A DNA stretch of 64,000 nucleotides from Ichthyophis bannanicus (lineage: Eukaryota > Chordata > Amphibia > Gymnophiona > Ichthyophiidae): contig CM066035.1 of the NCBI GenBank assembly GCA_033557465.1, forward strand, positions 904,673,309-904,737,308, in the 5' to 3' direction. A program made the translations under genes and the position numbers. Each line of letters starts with the position of its first letter. The first letter of the stretch is position 1. Under the pieces are notes generated by a model. It ran no database searches, had not been told where the DNA came from, and worked only from the letters and a program-made list of their open reading frames with translations. Shown here one piece after another: positions 22,906 to 33,002 of this stretch.

Positions 22906-24424
22906 TGTCATGGTGGCAGCCCCTAGTGGCGAAGGGCGGTAAGGGCATGCTCCACGATGTATTTATTTTCAAGGAGCGTGGTGTATTGTAAGGCCAAAAA
23001 TGGAGTTTGGTCTTATCTATTTTCAGCTCCTTGTGTGCACATAATAATTCAGCCAAGAGTGTAGGGAAACAAGGCTTTTATTTCCCCTCTGTGCAAGGGT
23101 TCATTAAGACAGTGGAAATCAAAGAATGTCCATTGTTTGAAAAGGTTCCAGCAATAAACAGGTGGACTAACTGTTAGTAGCTTCACAATTAGTGCCAAGG
23201 AAAATGGAGGAATTCAGTTCATTCCAAACAAAAACAATTAAACAAGTTTTCTTCTTATTTACACGGTGGCTATAGACCAGTGATGGCTAACCTTTTTGAG
23301 CCCGAGTGCCCAAACTGCCGCACAAAACCAAAGAATTTCCTCAAAGTGCCAGCACGTCAATTAAAGCCCCATTTGCATAAGGTGCTTCATTTGCATAAAT
23401 ATTTGCATAATGTTACCATACACTAACTTTTAGTAAACATGCCTCTTAATGAGTATATGGATAAAGAAAGACTAAAAGGTTTCTACATTACTATAATCCA
23501 GTACCAACCGCCAGGCACATTAGGAACTACTACAAACGCTGCCCATTTAGAACCCATAGCAAACCCGCCGTATCCTAACAGCACTACCAGGACTCACAAA
23601 GCACCATACTCTACCTATCAAAAGGCAACACTGCAAATATTAAACCAATACATCTCAGAGAACAACAATACATGACCTACTGGGGAAAGAACAAGTGGCA
23701 ATGTCAAATAGGAATTATATAAACAGAATACCTCAGCTCAGTTACACATGCAGAACAGACCATCACCAAACAAGGAATCACAATTTAGAAACAGGAAGAC
23801 AATAATTAAACTGGGAACCCCAAAAGCCAAACTTGGAATATACAACAACACTGTAGAAATAAAACTATATATTAATTTCCTCTTGTACTAAACAAAGCGC
23901 AAAAATTAATGATGCACATTTCCCAGAGCTGACATATTCCAGTTAATAAATTCAAAATAAAGAGATATTTTTCTACCTTTTGTGCATTTTTTTTCAGTTG
24001 CAATTGTTCCAGCCACTTTCTTCTGGTTTCTTCGTGTCTTCTGCTAACTCTCCATCTGCTGTCCATTTGTCCTTTCTTCTGTCTTCTTGTTTTTTTTTTC
24101 CATTCTCTCTCTACATCTGCTTTAACATACTAATCTTTCTCCTTTGGCTCTTTCCTCATTCCTATTTCATCTACTCAAAATTTACCCCTCCATCCTCAAT
24201 CCCCACTTACTCTCCCAATACCCGGCCAATTGTAGATTTTTTATCCCTCCCACACAAAATATTTTTCCCCTCTCCATTTTACTCTCCCAGCCCCATCCCA
24301 TTCTAATCCTCCCCCAACACCAGCTCCCTTCTAGTTCCAGCCTCACCCAGCATCCATTCCCTTCTAGTCCCTGCATCAGCCCATTTCCAGTCCTAGCAGC
24401 CCCCCAACCCAATACCAGTCCTAT

Positions 24425-26225
24425 CCCCCCCTCATCAACCCACTTCCAGTCCTAACCCCCCATCACCCCATTTTCAGTTTAAGCCCCCCCCTATAACCCA
24501 TTACCAGTCCTAACCCCCCACTTACAGTCAGCCCCCCATAGCCCATTGCCAGTCCTAACCCCCCCATCAGCCCACAGTCCATTACCAGTCCTAACCCCAT
24601 CAGCCCACCTCAAGTCCTAACCCCTCCCCATCAGCCCATTTCTTGTCCCAGCCCCCCCATAGCCCATTTTCAGTCCTAACCCCCCACCATAGCCCATTAG
24701 CAGTCCTAACCCCATCAGACCACCTCCAGTGTTAACCCCCCATCAGCCCATTTCCAGTCCTAACCCCACCCAACAGCCCACCTCAAGTCCTAACCCCTCC
24801 CCATCAGCCCATTAGCAGTCCTAACCCCCCCCATAGCCCATTAGCAGTCCTAACCCCCCCCCTCTCTAGCCCATTAGCAGTCCTAACCCCCCCATAGCCC
24901 ATTACCAGTCCTAACCCCCATCACCCCATTTCCAGACAGCCCCCATCAGCCCACAGCCCATTAGCAGTCCTAACCCCCCCTAGCCCATTAGCAGTCCTAA
25001 CCCCCCCTCCTAGCCCTTTATCAGTCCTAACCCCCCCCTATCCCATTAGCAGTCCTTACCCCCCCCCCTCCTAGCCCATTAGCAGTCCTAACCCCCCCCT
25101 AGCCCATTAGCAGTCCTAACCCCCCCTCCTAGCCCATTAGCAGTCCTAACCCCCCCCCAGCCCATTAGCAGTCCTAACCCCCCCCTAGCCCATTAGCAGT
25201 CCTAACCCCCCAGCCCATTAGCAGTCCTAACCCCCCCCTAGCCCATTAGCAGTCCTAACCCCCCCTCTCTAGCCCATTAGCAGTCCTAACCCCCCATCAC
25301 CCCATTTCCAGACAGCCCCCATTAGCCCACAGCCCCTTAGCAGTACTAACCCCCCTCTCTAGCCCATTAGCAGTCCTAACCCCCCCAGCCCATTAGCAGT
25401 CCTAACACCCCCCCTAGCCCATTAGCAGTCCTAACCCCCCCTCTCTAGCCCATTAGCAGTCCTAACCCCCCATCACCCCATTTCCAGACAGCCCCCATCA
25501 GCCCACAGCCCATTAGCAGTCCTAACCCCCCTAGCCCATTAGCAGTCCTAACCCCCCCCTAGCCCATTAGCAGTCCTAACCCCCCAGCCCATTAGCAGTC
25601 CTAACCCCCCCCTAGCCCATTAGCAGTCCTAACCCCCCCTCTCTAGCCCATTAGCAGTCCTAACCCCCCATCACCCCATTTCCAGACAGCCCCCATCAGC
25701 CCACAGCCCATTAGCAGTCCTAACCCCCCCTCGCCCATTCGCAGTCATAACCCCCCCTCCTAGCCCATTATCATTCCTAACCCCCCCCCCAGCCCATTAG
25801 CATTCCAAACCCCCCCCCCAGCCCATTAGCAGTCCTAACCCCCCCCCTGCCCATTAGCAGTCCTAACCCCCCCTGCCCATTAGCAGTCCTAACCCCCCAT
25901 CACCCCATTTCCAGACAGCCCCCATCAGCCCACAGCCCATTAGCAGTCCTAACCCCCCCTAGCCCATTAGCAGTACTATCCCCCCCCTCCTAGCCCATTA
26001 GCAGTCCTAACCCCCCCTCCTAGCCCATTAGCAGTCCTAACCCCCCCTCCTAGCCCACTAGCAGTCCAACCCCCCCCAGCCCATTAGCAGTCCTAACCCC
26101 CCCCTAGCCCATTAGCAGTCCTAACCCCCCCCCCCGCCTCGCCCATTAGCCGTCCTAACCCCCCCCCCCCCTCGCCCCTTCGCAGTCCTACCCCCCCCCG
26201 CCCATTAGCAGTCCTAACCCCCCCC
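24425..26225. repeat. C-rich minisatellite array with higher-order structure
   Basis: The unit is about 22-30 bp: CCCATTAGCAGTCCTAAC followed by 5-9 C and a variable TAG or CTCCTAG spacer. It recurs dozens of times. From 24170 to about 24900 the units are more diverse (CCCATTTCCAGTCCTAAC and similar); to the right they are more uniform. A longer insert, CACCCCATTTCCAGACAG plus CCCCCATCAGCCCACAG, recurs at 24921, 25297, 25473, 25671 and 25900, which defines a higher-order repeat of roughly 175-230 bp. The other strand has a G-run every 22-30 nt. Confidence 0.9.
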
Positions 26226-26242
26226 CCCCCCCCGGCAAATTT

Positions 26243-26614
26243 AAAAAAAGAAAAAGAGGGCTCTGGCTGCTGCCGCGGACGCGGCAGCATGCAGTGTCCC
26301 GCGGGGCCCCCTCCGCCCGCTAAGCCCCTCTGCAAGGGCTTTCAGATTCGCGAGGGAGACAGCGTCTTCCTCGCGTCTCTTGTTAAGCCCGCAGGGGCTA
26401 ATGGGAAATTTCCCATCAGTCCCTCGCGTCTAAAGGGGCTGATGGGAAATTTCCCATTAACCCCTACGGGCTTAACAGAGACGCGAGGGAGACGCTGTCT
26501 CCCTCGCGAATCTGAAAGCCCTTGCAGAGGGGCTTAGCGGGCGGAGGGGGCCCCGCGGGACACTGCATGCTGCCGCGTCCGCGGCAGCAGCCAGAGCCCG
26601 CTTTTTCTTTTTTT
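26243..26614. repeat. Large GC-rich palindrome, 177-bp arms
   Basis: The left arm (26243-26419) and right arm (26438-26614) are near-perfect reverse complements around an 18-nt spacer. Key shared words are GGCTCTGGCTGCTGCCGCGG, GCATGCAGTGTCCCGCGG, GCCCCTCTGCAAGGGCTTTC and AATGGGAAATTTCCCAT. Only a handful of mismatches are visible. It lies at the right side of the hAT-type element, immediately after the minisatellite. Confidence 0.88.
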
Positions 26615-26911
26615 GCGGACCTTCACGCGTGCCAGCTGCAAGGCCTTCGCGTGCCACAGCTGGCACGCGTGCCATAGGTTCGCCATCGCTGCTATAGACT
26701 CTAGGCTAGTAGCCACACACAACCCACAATCCATATCTTCTTCCTGAGGCATGGGAATAGCATTTATATCTTCTACTTCCATAGATTCTGCCTCACTACT
26801 TTCCCCCGTGGAGTAAATACTGTCCCTGGCTGTTACAGCTTTACATGGACTGTCTCCGGTAACTTGCCTCCAATAAGACTGGGTTTTAAGTTCTCTTGGT
26901 AATTCTTGAAA

Positions 26912-27631
26912 TCACTCTGGTTTCTTTCTTCTTCTTACAAAATAAGTACTTGCTTTAGCAGTGCTTCTAAGAGTTAAGCATTCTTTAGGAGGAATAAAGC
27001 CATCATACCTTGGGTTTCTGTAGCTGGACTCCCTGGAGCCTTCTCTCCCAAGAACATCTCTTTTGCAACAGTTTTTCTGCCGGTAGCTTCTGGGCAGTGC
27101 TGTGCTTCCTGGCAGCTTAGCAAAACCTGGTATGGATTCAGCTCTATGCTTCAGTGGTAAAGTAGCTTTGCTAGAAATTCCTTTTCCTCGAGTACCTGGT
27201 AAAACTTGTCCAGCAGGTTCCAGTGACTGCAGGTCTTCCTCCAAACCTGGTTCTCTGGTTCTCTGGATATGTCTCTCAGCTTTGGACTCAGGAACGTTGC
27301 TTGAACAGGGAGTGGCACACTCTCCAGCCTGACTGCTTTTCCCAGCAGACTCCCTCTGAACAGCTGCTCTGGTAGCTTGGCCCCTCTGAACTCCACCTCT
27401 GTGAATTCCGTTCCCTTGGGCTTGCTCAAGGAGGATTCCTTCCTTCAGGTCTCTCCTTCTTTCCTTAGCCGTGCTCCTTGTTCCTTCTCCAAGTCCTTCT
27501 GCTCCTTGTTCTGCTGCTTCCCTTTCTGCAGCCATGCTCCTTACTGCTTGGCTTTTTCTCTCCCACTCTGCTTTGCTAGAATTAAACTTCTGCTTATAAA
27601 GGGATCTTCTCTTTGAATCTCCCGGGCTCAT
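26912..27631 (-). CDS. LTR-encoded ORF, 239 codons, unknown function
   Basis: The frame lies inside the solo LTR and reads in the same sense as its poly-A signal. The protein is strongly basic and hydrophilic (many Arg, Lys, Glu, Ser), with no recognised domain, signal peptide or membrane segment. It ends in a basic FVRRRKKPE tail. The frame is open upstream of the Met for another 15 or so codons to a TAG, so the true start is uncertain. The LTR at 58431-59817 also carries a long open frame in the same orientation and position, which argues against pure chance, although I see no clear residue-level similarity between the two. Whether it is translated is unknown; a chance ORF in GC-balanced DNA is still possible. 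Confidence 0.4.
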   Translation of the reverse strand: MSPGDSKRRSLYKQKFNSSKAEWERKSQAVRSMAAEREAAEQGAEGLGEGTRSTAKERRRDLKEGILLEQAQGNGIHRGGVQRGQATRAAVQRESAGKSSQAGECATPCSSNVPESKAERHIQRTREPGLEEDLQSLEPAGQVLPGTRGKGISSKATLPLKHRAESIPGFAKLPGSTALPRSYRQKNCCKRDVLGREGSRESSYRNPRYDGFIPPKECLTLRSTAKASTYFVRRRKKPE

Positions 27632-27793
27632 TCCCAGGTGTAACTGGTTAGATCTCCTAGCCTCATTAGCTTCTGTATGATCACTCCTGCCCCTCTAGCT
27701 GTGCTTTGAGGTAATTGCACATCTAGATCTCTGTGAGAAAAAGGGTTTCTTTTCAACTTTGCATCTTTATTAGTACCAGCCTCATGACATTAT

Positions 27794-28109
27794 GCAGGGA
27801 CACAAAAGAATATAAACAACATAGATAATCTGGCATAACGTAAGCCATCTAAACTGACAAGGTCACATTGCTGGAGTCAGGGTCCATGTTTCACCCTGAA
27901 TAGTAGAATTACAGAATACACAAGTAGTACATGGAAAATGCCCAACTCGGCCAGGCTTAATAAAATCAGGATCCTTCCAGGTAATCGAGGGACTTACAAA
28001 ATTTCCTAAAGTTTTACCCTGGTGATATGCCACAATGGGGAACTCAGCAAAGCATGCATTGTAATTGCAGAATACGCCAATGCCTATAAACAATAGATGG
28101 TATATCCGC
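27794..28109. other. Spacer between solo LTR and CR1
   Basis: No supported feature. The left 4 bp form the target duplication of the solo LTR. Confidence 0.4.
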
Positions 28110-28700
28110 AGCCTTAGTTGAATGTACTTGAAAACATTTTTATTATGCACTTTTGCTTCCATGGCAAGCTTATTTTCAATTTTTCTCTTTGCTTGCCTTA
28201 TCAATGCTTTGCTTTAACTTGCCAGTACTTATGCTGTTTCCTGTATTCATCATTTGGCTCTTATTTCCATTTTCTGAAAGATTCTCTATTAGTTGTAATA
28301 GCCTCTCTGACCTCACCTTTAAGCCATGCTGGCCGTCGTTTGGCCTTCCACCTTTTTTAAAGCGTGGAATGCATCTGGTCTGGGCTTCCAAGATAGTATT
28401 TTTAAATAACGCCCAGGCCTGATGTAAACTCTTAACCTTTGCAGTTGCTCCTTTTAGTTTTTTCTTAACTATTTTCATTTTATCATAGTCTCCTTTTTGA
28501 AAGTTACATGCTAGCGTAGTGAATTTCTTTGCTATCATCCCTCCATTTATTAATCAAATGTGATCACATTATGATTTCTATTGCCAAGAGGCCCCAAAAC
28601 AGATACCTCTAGCACTAGCTCCTGCGTTCCACTGAGGACTGGCTATAAAATAGCTTCCCCTTGTGTCGGTTTTTGAAATTCCCCATTTTTACTATGTTGT
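28110..28700 (-). pseudogene. CR1 ORF2 linker between endonuclease and reverse transcriptase
   Basis: The minus frame 28538-28176 contains KSLHQAWALFKNTILEAQ, GRPND and RSERLL-type words of the CR1 linker that precedes the reverse transcriptase. A second frame from about 28204 continues it with RQAKRKIENKLAMEAK. It is the continuation of the endonuclease at 32046-32449, displaced by the RTE insertion. Confidence 0.65.
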
Positions 28701-28710
28701 AAACTTTGCT

Positions 28711-31700
28711 CTCTCACTTGGTTTGCAGCTTGTCGTGCTGTGAGGGCTTGCGTGCATCAGTGATGCTGAGAGCTAAACTATCGGTAGTTTAACTACTGGC
28801 AGGGTCTCCCAGGATGGACAGGTCTCAGCTGAGGTGCCAGACCAAGACAAACCACCCATCTGGGCAGCAGCAGAATGGGATAGTGTTGACGGCAGAGGAT
28901 CACATTTCTGTGACAATGGCAACAACACCAAACTTAAACTGCGCGGAAGAAAGGCCCGGCAATCTACTTCTGTATCTTGCCATGAAAACCCAATGGATAG
29001 TTACAACAAAACAAATTGTGCTATAGTGCTGGAAGATGAGACCCCCAGGCCGGAAGGCACTCAACTAGCTACTGGGGAAGAGCTGAAGACTTTTCAGAGT
29101 AAAGCCAGCATTTATGATGTGGTTGGATCAAAGACCTTGGGAAGTCTGACTGCTGATATAGCTGCGCATGAAATGAGAGTCAGAAGCTGTAAAGATGTCT
29201 TACACATTGGAACATGGAACGTACGAAGCATGAACCAAGGGAAGTTGGAGGTGGTCAAGAATGAAATGGAACATGTACAACTTGATCTGTTGGGTGTCAG
29301 CGAACTGAAATGGACTGGCATCGGGCACTTTGCATCAGATGATCACATGGTCTACTATGCTGGAAATGAAAGACAAAGAAGAAATGGTGTTGCATTTATA
29401 ATAAAGAAGAAACTTGCAAGAACTGTAATGAAATACAATGCAGTCAGCGAACGCTTAATCTCTATTCGTCTACGAGGAATGCCTATCAACACAACTATAA
29501 TTCATGTATATGCCCCAACAACAGCTGCAGAAGAGAATGAAATTGAAGAGTTCTATGAACAAGTACAAGCTGAAATTGACAGAACATGCAAACAGGATAT
29601 CCTGATAGTCATGGGTGACTGGAACGCAAACGTTGGCAACAAAGAAGAAGACAAAGTAGTTGGAAAATATGGACTTGGCAACAGAAATGAAGCTGGAGAA
29701 AGACTGATAGAATTCTGCAAGACCAATGATCTATTCATCTCAAACACCTTCTTTCAGCAACACAAGCGACGACTGTACACATGGACCTCACCCAATGGAT
29801 TGTATAAAAATCAAATTGACTACATCTGTGGAAGTCAACGATGGAAAAGCTCTGTAACATCAACAAAGACAAAACCTGGAGCTGACTGTGGTACAGATCA
29901 TCAACTACTAGTATGCAAACTCAAGCTAAAGTTAAAAAAGAGCAAACCACTCATGAATGCAGCAAAATATGACCTTGAGAATATACCACTGGAATCTAAA
30001 GACTGCCTGCAAAATCGATTTGCTGCTTTAGATACAAATGACAGAGCTCCGGAAGAGTTATGGAATGACATCAAGAAGGCTGTGTTGGAAGAAAGCGAGA
30101 AGTCTCTACAAAAGGTGAAAAAGCAAAAACGTGCAAAATGGATGACGGAAAAAACTCTGAAAATTGCCCTGAAACGCAGAGAAGCTAAAGCCAGAGAAGA
30201 AAGAAAGACAATCGCAGAACTCAACAGAGATTTCCAACGTGCAGCAAGACAGGACAAGGAAAAGTACTACAATGACACTTGCAAGGAAATAGAAGCAGAA
30301 AATATTAGAGGAAGAACAAGATCGGCTTTCCTAAAGCTACGAGAGTTAAAGAAAAAGTTCCAGCCTCGAATTGGAATGTTACAAGATGCTCAAGGTTCCA
30401 TGTTGAATGATGCTGAGAAGATCAAGAAAAGGTGGAAGGAATATACAGAGTTTTTATATGATAAAGATCAAGTGGACCAACAACCGTTTCAACCTGTACC
30501 TTATGATCGGGAACCATTGGTGATGAAAGAAGAAGTTGAAGCAGCATTGAAAGCCTTATCAAAGAACAAAGCACCAGACATTGATAGCATTCCCATAGAA
30601 GTATTGCAGCAATCTGATGCAGCTGTTACCGTACTTATAAGGCTCTGCCAAGAAATATGGAAGACAACATCATGGCCAACTGACTGGAAAAGATCTGTGT
30701 TTATACCAATACTAAAGAAAGGTGATCCAACTGACTGTGGAAACTATCGCACAATCGCTCTGATCCCACATGCCAGCAAGATTCTACTGAAGATTATTCA
30801 AAAGAGACTACAACCATACCTGGAACAAGAACTACCTAAAGTGCAAGCAAGGTTCAGGAAAGGGCGAGGAACGAGAGACATCATTGCAGATGTGAGATGG
30901 ATCCTTGAAAAGACTAAAGAATACCAAAAGGATATCTATTTGTGCTTCATCGACTATAGCAAGGCTTTTGACTGTGTAAACCATGAGAAACTCTGGGCCA
31001 CATTAAGAAGCATGGGTATACCAGAACACCTGATCGTTCTCTTGCGCAATCTGTACATTGATCAAGAAGCAACAGTTCGATCGGAACAAGGAGAAACAGA
31101 ATGGTTTAAAATAAGCAAAGGTGTAAGACAAAGCTGCATACTTTCCCCCTACCTGTTTAATTTATATGCAGAACAAATCATCAGAGAAGCAGGATTGTAT
31201 GAAGACAACAGAGGTGTGAAGATTGGTGGAAGACTCATCAACAACCTTCGCTATGCTGATGATACCACATTACTGGCTGAAAGTGAAGATGATCTGAAAC
31301 ATTTGCTTATCACAATCAAAGAACATAGTTCCAAAATGGGCCTGCACCTTAATGTAAAGAAGACAAAGATCATGACAACTGGCATAATCAACAGGTTCAT
31401 CATTGAAGGAGAAGAAATTGAAATTGTGAACAACTTTAACCTACTTGGATCAACTATCAATAAAGAAGCAACAAGCAGTCAAGAAATCAGACGATGCATT
31501 GCTCTTGGCAGAATGGCTATGAAAGACCTAGATAAGATTCTCAAGAGCAGAGATGTCTTTCTCCATACAAAGATTCGACTTGTTCAAGCCATGGTATTTT
31601 CAATAACATCATATGGATGTGAAAGCTGGACAGTGAAAAAGACAGACAGGAAGAAAATTAATGCCTTTGAATTATGGTGCTGGCGGCGAATACTGTGTAT

Positions 31701-32035
31701 ACCATGGACTGCCCGAAGAACAAACCAGTCGGTACTAGAGGAGATCAAACCTAAGCTTTCTTTAGAAGCTCAGATGACAAGACTTCGACTTTCATACTTT
31801 GGACACATCATGCGAAGAGAGAGATCATTAGAGAAAGACATCATGCTTGGCAAGATAGAAGGTCAACACAAAAGAGGAAGGCCAGCAATGAGATGGATCG
31901 ATACAATAACAGCAGCTACGGGTACCAGTCTGTCAACAATGAGCCGCCTGACTGAAGACCATACACAATTTAGGATAGCTATCCAGAGGGTCGCCATGAG
32001 TCGACTCCGACTCGACGGCACTTAACAACAACAAC
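28711..32035 (+). mobile_element. Full-length RTE/BovB-like LINE
   Basis: The element is flanked by exact 10-bp duplications AAACTTTGCT (28701-28710 and 32036-32045). It has a 5' region of about 120 bp, one long ORF (28834-32025) and a very short 3' UTR that ends in an AAC-repeat tail (32024-32035). The compact single-ORF layout, the 3' sequence with GTCGCCATGAGTCGACTCCG and the protein all fit the RTE clade, BovB branch. Part of its coding region recurs at 42190-42427 and its 3' end is shared by the 5S SINE at 46047. Confidence 0.93.
28834..32025 (+). CDS. RTE/BovB-like ORF: APE endonuclease plus reverse transcriptase, intact
   Basis: This 1063-residue protein nicks genomic DNA and reverse-transcribes the element RNA at the nick. 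The APE endonuclease starts at about residue 123 (HIGTWNVRS), with catalytic Glu157 (SELKW), GDWNAN at 261-266 and GTDHQL at 353-358. A charged linker follows (about 365-540). The reverse transcriptase has ILKKGD and NYRTIALI (about 626-644), the catalytic Asp707 in FIDYSKAFD, GVRQSCILSP (763-772; the usual residue after GVRQ is Gly) and YADD at 807-810. The C-terminal part has YGCESWT, LWCWRR and YFGHIMRR, all typical of the BovB branch. The frame has no stop or shift and the target duplication is perfect, so the copy looks recent. The true start may be a later Met; the first 120 residues have no known domain. Confidence 0.92.
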   Translation: MPDQDKPPIWAAAEWDSVDGRGSHFCDNGNNTKLKLRGRKARQSTSVSCHENPMDSYNKTNCAIVLEDETPRPEGTQLATGEELKTFQSKASIYDVVGSKTLGSLTADIAAHEMRVRSCKDVLHIGTWNVRSMNQGKLEVVKNEMEHVQLDLLGVSELKWTGIGHFASDDHMVYYAGNERQRRNGVAFIIKKKLARTVMKYNAVSERLISIRLRGMPINTTIIHVYAPTTAAEENEIEEFYEQVQAEIDRTCKQDILIVMGDWNANVGNKEEDKVVGKYGLGNRNEAGERLIEFCKTNDLFISNTFFQQHKRRLYTWTSPNGLYKNQIDYICGSQRWKSSVTSTKTKPGADCGTDHQLLVCKLKLKLKKSKPLMNAAKYDLENIPLESKDCLQNRFAALDTNDRAPEELWNDIKKAVLEESEKSLQKVKKQKRAKWMTEKTLKIALKRREAKAREERKTIAELNRDFQRAARQDKEKYYNDTCKEIEAENIRGRTRSAFLKLRELKKKFQPRIGMLQDAQGSMLNDAEKIKKRWKEYTEFLYDKDQVDQQPFQPVPYDREPLVMKEEVEAALKALSKNKAPDIDSIPIEVLQQSDAAVTVLIRLCQEIWKTTSWPTDWKRSVFIPILKKGDPTDCGNYRTIALIPHASKILLKIIQKRLQPYLEQELPKVQARFRKGRGTRDIIADVRWILEKTKEYQKDIYLCFIDYSKAFDCVNHEKLWATLRSMGIPEHLIVLLRNLYIDQEATVRSEQGETEWFKISKGVRQSCILSPYLFNLYAEQIIREAGLYEDNRGVKIGGRLINNLRYADDTTLLAESEDDLKHLLITIKEHSSKMGLHLNVKKTKIMTTGIINRFIIEGEEIEIVNNFNLLGSTINKEATSSQEIRRCIALGRMAMKDLDKILKSRDVFLHTKIRLVQAMVFSITSYGCESWTVKKTDRKKINAFELWCWRRILCIPWTARRTNQSVLEEIKPKLSLEAQMTRLRLSYFGHIMRRERSLEKDIMLGKIEGQHKRGRPAMRWIDTITAATGTSLSTMSRLTEDHTQFRIAIQRVAMSRLRLDGT

Positions 32036-32045
32036 AAACTTTGCT

Positions 32046-32449
32046 AGCTTCCCTAATTTCTTTTAGCATTTCATCATTTGCCTGTTCGTTCTGTCTAGGC
32101 GGACTGTAATACATCCCCACTTCTATTCTCTTTCCCTTTTTACATGGAATTTCTATCCATAGATATTGTACAGTGTATTTTGTTTTCTGCTAAACCTTTA
32201 TCCTGTTAGACTTGATGCCCTCTTTAACATAAAGAGCCACCCCTCCACCAATATGGTCTACCCTATCATTGTGATATAGCTGTAGCCTGGTATCACAATG
32301 TCCCATTGGTTATCTTCCTTCCTCCAGGTCAATGAGATGCCGATTATATCTAACCTTTCATTCAGTGCTATGTATTCTAACTTTCCCATCTTATTTTTTA
32401 GATTTCTAGAATTTGTATACAGGCATTTCAAAGTTTGTTTTTTGTTCAT
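32046..32449 (-). pseudogene. CR1 ORF2 endonuclease, N-terminal part
   Basis: The minus frame starting at 32449 reads LKCLYTNSRNLKNKMGKLE and then LDIIGIS, the standard opening of a CR1 APE endonuclease. The expected Glu-Thr-Trp is altered (LTWRKED). Beyond about 32258 the domain continues in broken frames, with pieces such as HIGGGVALYVKEG and YYSPPRQNEQ recognisable down to the RTE insertion. It is inactive through stops, frameshifts and the insertion. Confidence 0.72.
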
Positions 32450-33002
32450 ATTAAAAGTCTATTTGACAGGATTAACTTGGAATCTTTCAACTCTGTCTAA
32501 CTTTTACTTAAAGGCACCTGGGTTATCTTTACCTTTATTGGAACCTCTCTATCAGGATGCCCTGTTTTGCTGGCATCCTTCAAAGATACATCATTCCAAA
32601 CCATGCGCTCTTGGGTGACTGTCGACTTTCCCATATTATCTAGTTTAAAAACTGTTCTATCTCCTTTTTAAAGGTTAATGCCAGCAGCCTAGTTCCACCC
32701 TGGTTAAGGCGGAGCCCATCCCTTCCCCAGAAGGTTGCCCTGTTCCTAACAAATCCAAAACCCTCTTCCTTGCACCATCGTCACTAATCATCCACTTAGG
32801 ATGAAGCGAATCACTAAGGGGTATGTTTACTAAACCGTCTTAATGTTACCGGCGTTAACTCCAGCGATAATGTGAAGAATGCCATAAAAGGAGTGGGCAT
32901 TCTGGTCTTAAGGTAGCATTTCAGGTTAGCGCGCGATAGAGGGAGCCGGGGCACGTTAACGCACGTTAGCCTTAATTAGGCGCGCTGACCTGCAAACACA
33001 GC

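Larger units (their letters stand above)
23278..26691. mobile_element. Non-autonomous hAT-type transposon (3.4 kb)
   Basis: The element is flanked by exact 8-bp duplications CTATAGAC (23270-23277 and 26692-26699). The left end is CAGTGATGGCTAACCTTTTT and the right end, read inward, CAGCGATGGCGAACCTATGG. An 8-bp duplication and CAG-type ends define a hAT superfamily element. Words near the left end (GAGTGCCCAAACTGC, AAAGTGCCAGCACG) resemble Charlie-like hAT families of tetrapods. There is no transposase ORF. The interior is mostly tandem repeat (about 24.4-26.2 kb) and a long palindrome (26243-26614). Confidence 0.85.
22906..27789 (-). mobile_element. Solo LTR of a gypsy-like element, interrupted by a hAT-type element
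   Basis: The ends are TGTCATG (22906) and CATGACA (27789), a perfect terminal inverted repeat starting TG and ending CA, flanked by TTAT on both sides (22902-22905 and 27790-27793). Minus-strand sense is set by a poly-A signal (AATAAAAGCC, about 23068-23077), placed like the one in the LTR at 58431-59817, and by the long ORF. Removing the 3.4 kb insertion leaves an LTR of about 1.46 kb, close to the 1387 bp of the LTR at 58431. No internal retroviral-type region is attached, so it is a solo LTR left by recombination. Confidence 0.78.
28110..32815 (-). mobile_element. CR1 LINE 5' part, split by an RTE element
   Basis: On the minus strand, 32815-32450 resembles the ORF1/ORF2 junction area of CR1, 32449-32046 encodes the start of the APE endonuclease, and 28700-28110 encodes the linker between endonuclease and reverse transcriptase. 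The two halves are parted by the RTE insertion at 28711-32035 with its 10-bp duplication. The 3' half (reverse transcriptase) is absent here. The fragment has many stops. Confidence 0.75.

Noticed and set aside
24425..26225. CRISPR array
   Set aside because: Spacers are not unique, unit spacing is irregular, and the context is a vertebrate transposon.
24182..26335. Glycine- or proline-rich open frames across the C-rich array
   Set aside because: They follow directly from the tandem repeat and have no conserved domain or start context.
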